Positions 8,482 through 12,657 of a stretch of DNA of 12,657 nt are shown one piece after another. Both the position numbers and the translations under genes were made by a program. How positions within the stretch are numbered: the stretch's first letter is position 1; each line of letters starts with the position of its first letter. This DNA is from Diplocarpon mali (Eukaryota; Ascomycota; Leotiomycetes; Helotiales; Drepanopezizaceae), in the NCBI GenBank assembly GCA_024741835.1, contig JAENRP010000612.1, positions 2,626 to 15,282 on the forward strand, in the 5' to 3' direction. The notes under the pieces were generated by a model. It had not been told where the DNA came from. It ran no database searches and saw only the letters and a program-made list of their open reading frames with translations.

Positions 8482-8787
8482 CTACAATGAGTTTCCGTTT
8501 TCGTGTAAATCAGCCATTTGGCTAGTATCAGTCGGCGCTGACTGTACCAGCCCTTGAATCGAAGAGTTCGAGCCCTCTGCGAGACCGACTGGGTTTAATC
8601 CAAAGTTGACGCCACGAGACATCAAGCTTCCAAGTCAAACCTTGGCTGCTGCTAGTGTTGATTCGCGCCATGCTCGATGGAGGGGAGCGTTGCCAGAGAG
8701 TGGAATATGTGCATCTTCCATAAACATCCATACACACTGAACGTCTAACGAGTCATCAGTTTTTAGAGCGGTATATCGAAATCCCAT
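8482..8787 (-). pseudogene. Ankyrin-repeat-like remnant with in-frame stop
   Basis: On the minus strand a frame of 102 codons runs from ATG at 8787 to TAG at 8482, broken by a TGA at 8637-8635 (codon 51). Before the stop it reads YTAL, SLDVQCVWMFMEDAHI and GNAPLHRAW, and across the stop AAAKV-stop-LGSLMSRGVNF. This resembles ankyrin repeats, whose consensus has G-x-TPLH-x-A, then a helix ending VVKLLL, then GA-x-VN. The match is partial, about one and a half repeats. The remnant is isolated in AT-rich DNA with no intact ankyrin gene nearby. An intron over the stop is possible but I see no good donor (GTTTGA is poor). A chance resemblance cannot be excluded. Confidence 0.4.
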
Positions 8788-9185
8788 GTACTCATTATTA
8801 CTTTAATCTATCCCAAGTATCCTTCAACGAGAGCACCGTGCTCACAGCAGGAGAAGAACTCTCCATAGATCCAAGCCGTGACGGATCACGCACTGAGCAT
8901 GTTAAACCCATCCCTAGCCTATCTCCTATGGAAATTAACTGCCTTTTCATTCTCCTCAAACTCCCCCGTCGCTCAGATCATTTAATCCACGGAAATCTTG
9001 ACGCCTTCTCTCCCAGACGGATTGACGCAATGATCAGTGGTCTCAGCCCGAGAATCGGTCGATTACAGCCAAAAAGGAAATGAAGCGTATTGCTGAGACA
9101 GTACGATTTCTGGGAAGCACCGGTGCTAAATTTCGATAAATACAATAGGGGAATTTCACAGGGTTACTTCACTCCGCCCCGTCCT
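8788..9185. other. Intergenic region beyond the nuo51 3' end
   Basis: Two overlapping frames exist here, 8838-9083 on the plus strand (81 codons) and a minus-strand frame ending near 8802. Neither has recognisable features. The right part should contain the 3' untranslated region of the complex I gene. Confidence 0.4.
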
Positions 9186-10872
9186 TTACTGCCCAGGTGC
9201 AATCAGCTGTCCCTGTTGCCTCGCATCATGACTCCATCCACCAGCTAATGTTGGTCCCCCGTTTTTCTCAGCATAATCCTTCATACGGGCTTCTAGTTCT
9301 GGCCTGAAATGTCTAATGAGACCTTGTATGGGCCATGCGAAAGCCTCGCCGAGAGCTATGTTGATATCAGTATATGCCCGGATCGCGAAAGTACGTGTCA
9401 AGCTTACCGCAGATGGTATGGCCCTCGACCTGCTTGGTCAGCTCTTGCAACATATCAATCTCGCGCTCACGACCTTGTCCTTTCTCAAATCTCTTCATGA
9501 TCTGCTCAGTCCACTTGCTGCCCTCTCTGCAAGGTGTGCATTGACCACAAGACTCGTGTCTGTAGAAGTGGCTTAATCTTGAAATGGCTCGGACGACATC
9601 AGTGCTCTTGTCCATCACAATGACAGCTGCAGTTCCGAGACCGGACTGACTATCTTTTAATGCATCGAAGTCCATGAGTTGATCATCACAGATGCTCTTG
9701 GGAAGGATGGGAGTCGAAGATCCACCAGGGATGACAGCCTTCAGATTATCCCATCCACCACGGACACCGCCACAGTGCTTGTCAATAAGCTCTCTCAAGG
9801 GAATGCTCATCTCCTCCTCAACTGTACATGGATTGTTCACGTGACCGGAAATACAGAAGAGCTTGGTCCCAGAATTTCGCTCACGACCGAAACCTGCGAA
9901 CCAAGACCCTCCTCTCCGGCAAATAGTCGGTGCTACTGCAATTGTCTCGACGTTGGCCACAGTTGATGGGCATCCGAAGAGACCGACAGCTGCAGGGAAC
10001 GGGGGCTTCAGACGAGGCTTTCCAGGCTTGCCTTCGAGAGACTCGATCAGTGATGTTTCCTCCCCACAAACGTAGGCACCCATTCCTCGGTGAAGGTAGA
10101 TATCAAAATCGTAGCCACTTCCGCAAGCATTCTTTCCTATCAATCCATCCTTGTAGGCCTCTTGAATCGCTCGTTGCAAGACAGTCGCCTCATGGTAGAA
10201 TTCGCCTCGGATATAAATGTACGCAGCGGTGCAATTCATTGCGCGTCCGGCAACCAGGCATCCTTCGAGAAGTTTATGGGGGTCCTTTCGCATGATCTCT
10301 CGGTCCTTGCAAGTTCCTGGCTCTCCTTCGTCGGCATTGACAACCAGATATCTCGGCTTGTTATCTTTATCCCAGTCCTTGAAGTTCATGAATGACTACA
10401 CTGAATCAGTCCAAAGCCGTACCATTACCGTACATCTAACCTACCCATTTCATACCAGATGGAAATCCAGCGCCACCACGTCCTCGCAGACCGGATGACT
10501 TGATTTCGGAAATGATCTAGGTAGTATATCAACAATCGTCACATGAAATTCTGCCGTTTATCTCCAGCATACCCATTCGTGACCCTTGAGCAAGATTTCC
10601 TTCGTTTTGTACCAATCTCCATACTTCTTGGCACTGACTAGATCCGCCCCATGATGTCCATAGAGGTTCTGGAAAATGCGGTCTTGATCCTTCAATGCCC
10701 CATATGTCCGCTGCGGTGGAGAGGGGGCGTCTGCAACTGTGGCAAGCCCGCGGCTTGATTGTATTGGAGAAACGGGGGGAGGGAATCGGGAGGTGGCGCA
10801 CGCTGTTGATGGGAGGACGCGGGCGGAGAGAGAGGAAACAGCCTTCGGTGCAGGCGCATGTCGCGAAAGCAT
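9186..10872 (-). CDS. nuo51: NADH:ubiquinone oxidoreductase 51-kDa subunit (complex I), 4 exons
   Basis: Predicted exons on the minus strand are 10872-10573, 10516-10445, 10395-9408 and 9355-9186, with introns of 56, 49 and 52 nt (donors GTATGC, GTAGGT, GTAAGC; acceptors TAG). The product has 509 residues, close to the usual length. This NDUFV1/NuoF-family subunit sits at the tip of the matrix arm, binds NADH and FMN, and passes electrons to cluster N3. The first about 45 residues are basic and rich in Ser, Ala and Pro, with RGLATVA at the end, a typical matrix-targeting presequence. Landmarks are [13 protein letters not shown] (109-121, nucleotide-binding glycine loop), [14 protein letters not shown] (144 onward, FMN/NADH site), [17 protein letters not shown] (230-246), [11 protein letters not shown] (N3 cysteines 407, 410, 413) and TIC (fourth ligand, Cys453). 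The last motif ends exactly at the final intron, and the splice into ALGEAFAWP restores the family sequence. All ligands are present, so the gene looks intact. Confidence 0.97.
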
Positions 10873-11258
10873 TGTGAGGGATGGTTGTGCTCAGTTCAGC
10901 TAGATTGTGGTAGTTTGGCAGAGTTGCGGTTGAGATTCAATGTACACTCCTCGAAGTCATCATCGATGTGGTTGAGTTGATTGGCTAAGTGCGTGGAGGT
11001 ATTACGGTAGCCGGAAATCGTCCAAAATCCAACGTTGTCAACCTCCGAAGTCGATGGAGTTGACAAGAACGTCATGACTATCTCCATTTTTTTTACGGAA
11101 TCACATATCACGGATTTCAAAGAAGTGAGCGGCAGCGGTTCCAAGTAATGAGAATGCCCATTCTGATATCTGTACTTGCTACATCTTCAGGTCTTAACTT
11201 ACCTCTCACATATTGACGTTAATCAGGTTCAGATCCTTCCCATTTCCTAACAGCCAAA
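10873..11258. promoter_or_regulatory. Shared divergent promoter region of nuo51 and dynactin p27 genes
   Basis: The two start codons face away from each other with 386 bp between them, so both promoters must lie here unless they extend into neighbouring genes. Visible items are a T8 run at 11087-11094 and an 8-bp palindrome GTCATGAC at 11071-11078 preceded by C (CGTCA, a CRE-like half site). A minus-strand frame at 10896-11144 has no family features and is probably not coding. Pairing of a respiratory and a transport gene suggests simple adjacency, not a known co-regulation. Confidence 0.55.
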
Positions 11259-11866
11259 ATGTCCAAACGTCAGTCGATGATGCCTCCGCCGCCGAAGCCT
11301 CCAACGAGCCTTTCGCCATCTCTAGTCATCGCAGAACAAGCAGCATTGGTGGGCACAAAACTCATCACTCTTGGCTCGAACACAGTCATTCATCCGAGGG
11401 CGAAACTGAACTCTGGCTACGGACAAATAACTGTGGGAAGCAACTGCATCATCAGCGAGCGGAGTCAGATCGGTTTGCAGAGCGATCCGCCAGGTGATGA
11501 GGAATACGGAGTGATTCTTGAAAATGCAGTGGTGATAGAGGTCGGAGCGACAATCGAAGCAAGGAGGGTAGGAGAAGGCACTGTCGTTGAGAATAATGCC
11601 AGAGTTGGTAAGGGTGCGGTAATTGGCAAGGTATGTTTTGCACCTGCACTTGAAGGCTACGACCTTAAAGATTATAGCATTGCAAGGTTGGACCACTGTG
11701 CGAAGTAGCAGAGTACGAATTTCTCCCTGATTATACGGTGATATACGGGAATGGAATGCGTAGATTAGACACCAGTGGTGTTGAGAGTTTGAAATTGAAG
11801 AATATTGCGAAGCAGGTAGAGGTACTGAGGAGGCTTATTCCAAGCAACTTGGCCAAATTTCAATGA
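11259..11866 (+). CDS. Dynactin subunit 6 (p27), left-handed beta-helix protein, 2 exons
   Basis: Predicted exons are 11259-11630 and 11678-11866 with a 47-nt intron (donor GTATGT, acceptor TATAG, phase 0). The product has 186 residues. DCTN6/p27 is part of the pointed-end complex of dynactin, which helps dynein move membranous cargo and nuclei along microtubules. The N terminus is a short basic, proline-rich lead (PPPPKPP). From about residue 20 hexapeptide-like repeats follow: LITLGSNTVIHPRAKL, QITVGSNCIISERSQI, GVILENAVVIEVGATIEAR, then GTVVENNARVGKGAVIGK. After the splice the frame gives HCKVGPL and PDYTVIYGNGMRR, the closing coil and loop typical of this subunit, then a C-terminal helix (ESLKLKNIAKQVEVLRRLI). 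Without the splice, translation stops at a TAG soon after. The start ATG has a fungal-like CAAAATG context. The gene looks intact. Confidence 0.93.
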
Positions 11867-11902
11867 TACCAGGCCCCTGCGCTCTAAGCAAAAGAGGTTT
11901 TT

Positions 11903-12020
11903 GTACTTCCTCGCACACTTAACAAATACTGAGTCAGTATCACCGCCAGGTGAACTTACAGTTTGTTTGCAAGTCTAGATACAATTTCATATAGTGGTTA
12001 TTTGGCCTGCGAGGAAGTAC
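11903..12020. repeat. 13-bp inverted repeat with 92-nt spacer
   Basis: GTACTTCCTCGCA at 11903-11915 is the exact reverse complement of TGCGAGGAAGTAC at 12008-12020. The flanking bases do not continue the match, and I see no clear target-site duplication outside the arms. It could be a decayed miniature inverted-repeat element, a hairpin in a transcript, or a pair of regulator sites. Confidence 0.7.
11926..11940. promoter_or_regulatory. Palindrome containing an AP-1/Gcn4-type site
   Basis: ATACTGAGTCAGTAT has 7-bp perfect arms around a single central base. Its middle, TGAGTCA, is the known binding sequence of bZIP factors of the Gcn4/CPC1/AP-1 type. A second small inverted repeat, TCACC-GCCA-GGTGA, follows directly at 11940-11953. 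No gene start lies close on the right within the window, so a regulatory role is only possible. Confidence 0.4.
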
Positions 12021-12657
12021 CAAGTAGCTGCGGGGTGCAGTCAATTGACTTTGGTAACCCTGAACACTTTCAATTTTGAGAGTTTTTTCCTTCTTTACTT
12101 GTCTATCTAATGAAGTCCAAGTGGGGGGGTTTCAAGCGTTTCGAATATTCTTCAAATAAACGAATACTAGTTTGACCATCTGCGTGATTGTGGTTCTCTC
12201 GGGTAGGGTCTGAATTTGGGAGGTAGGAGAAGAGCGAAAGGAAACAATATAGTCGCTTATTGGTGTTTGTACATCATTATCGTTCCACCGAACTCTCTGG
12301 TCCGGAAGGATCCAGAAGTATCAAGTATTCTGAGCTAGTCACCTGACTCATGGCCACTACTCTATTATCGAAAGTTACCGTCAACAGTTATATACTTGTT
12401 CTTGAGCTTGATCCATCTGCAATTTTCCGATCTTCACCTCAGGACCGGGCTCGAAGTCGAATATGATCTTTTAGTAGCTTGCCAAGCAGCGGTTGCAGAT
12501 CGAAATGTATTAAAAGCGACCTTCGCAAGAATTCGAATCTTGATATTACTTAGTACATGGGGAAATAATTTGAGGTTTTCTGTCTGTGCACACTAGATTC
12601 TTGGCAATGCTGCTTTTGTTAAATTCCTTAGTATTTTATATAGCCACCTTTTGCGTC

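Larger units (their letters stand above)
11867..12657. other. AT-rich intergenic region, no gene seen
   Basis: This stretch begins with the 3' side of the p27 gene. It is AT-rich, and the one frame of moderate size (12396-12596, plus strand, 66 codons) has no family features. A 13-bp inverted repeat and nested palindromes at 11903-12020 are listed separately. Confidence 0.5.

Noticed and set aside
8520..8591. tRNA-like sequence (TTCGA loop, CCTTGAA resembling a Gln anticodon loop, CAGTCGG/CCGACTG pairing)
   Set aside because: The distances do not fit a cloverleaf, the T stem has mismatches, about six bases are missing between the anticodon and T arms, and no matching 5' acceptor strand exists. 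The same DNA reads as part of the ankyrin-like remnant on the minus strand.
10896..11144. Minus-strand open frame of 82 codons between the nuo51 and p27 genes
   Set aside because: It fills the shared promoter region and has no recognisable features.
12396..12596. Plus-strand open frame of 66 codons near the right edge
   Set aside because: It has no family features, lies in AT-rich intergenic DNA and has no splice partners.

Overview
The window looks like nuclear DNA from a filamentous ascomycete (Pezizomycotina-type). Four protein genes can be read with confidence or reasonable support. Their coding parts are interrupted by mostly short introns (47-116 nt, plus one of 282 nt) with fungal GT..AG signals (GTAAGT, GTATGT, GTGAGT). 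Their closest relatives, as far as I can judge from family knowledge, are fungal nuclear genes for mitochondrial complex I, dynactin and a FrnE-like DsbA oxidoreductase. I cannot name the genus from the sequence.

Layout. 1-2.8 kb is a very GC-rich block with homopolymer C runs, several short tandem repeats and a recurring GCACGAGG word; it holds many long open frames, but none reads like a protein. 2.8-3.9 kb is mixed sequence with a 60-nt pure pyrimidine tract and a 14-bp perfect palindrome, and no convincing gene. 3.90-4.74 kb (minus) is a three-exon DsbA-family thiol oxidoreductase. 4.74-6.29 kb has no gene I can support. 6.29-7.16 kb (minus) is a three-exon gene for a 180-residue protein that aligns by eye with the LigT/2'-5' RNA ligase fold but lacks its catalytic histidines. 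7.5-9.1 kb is AT-rich and looks like a gene graveyard: a frame-broken two-segment membrane-protein candidate and an ankyrin-like frame with an internal stop. 9.19-10.87 kb (minus) is the four-exon gene for the 51-kDa NADH/FMN/4Fe-4S subunit of complex I. 11.26-11.87 kb (plus) is the two-exon gene for dynactin subunit 6 (p27). The last 0.8 kb is AT-rich non-coding DNA with a 13-bp inverted repeat that encloses two smaller palindromes.

Functional relations. The genes are unrelated housekeeping functions (respiration, dynein-driven transport, thiol redox) and do not form a cluster or operon. The complex I and dynactin genes are divergent and share a 386-bp intergenic region that should contain both promoters. 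The strongest contrast in the window is compositional: a GC-rich, tandem-repeat-rich left end against an AT-rich right half with decayed genes. I did not find CRISPR arrays, intact transposons, rRNA or a convincing intact tRNA, and I see no clear evidence for a new multi-gene system.
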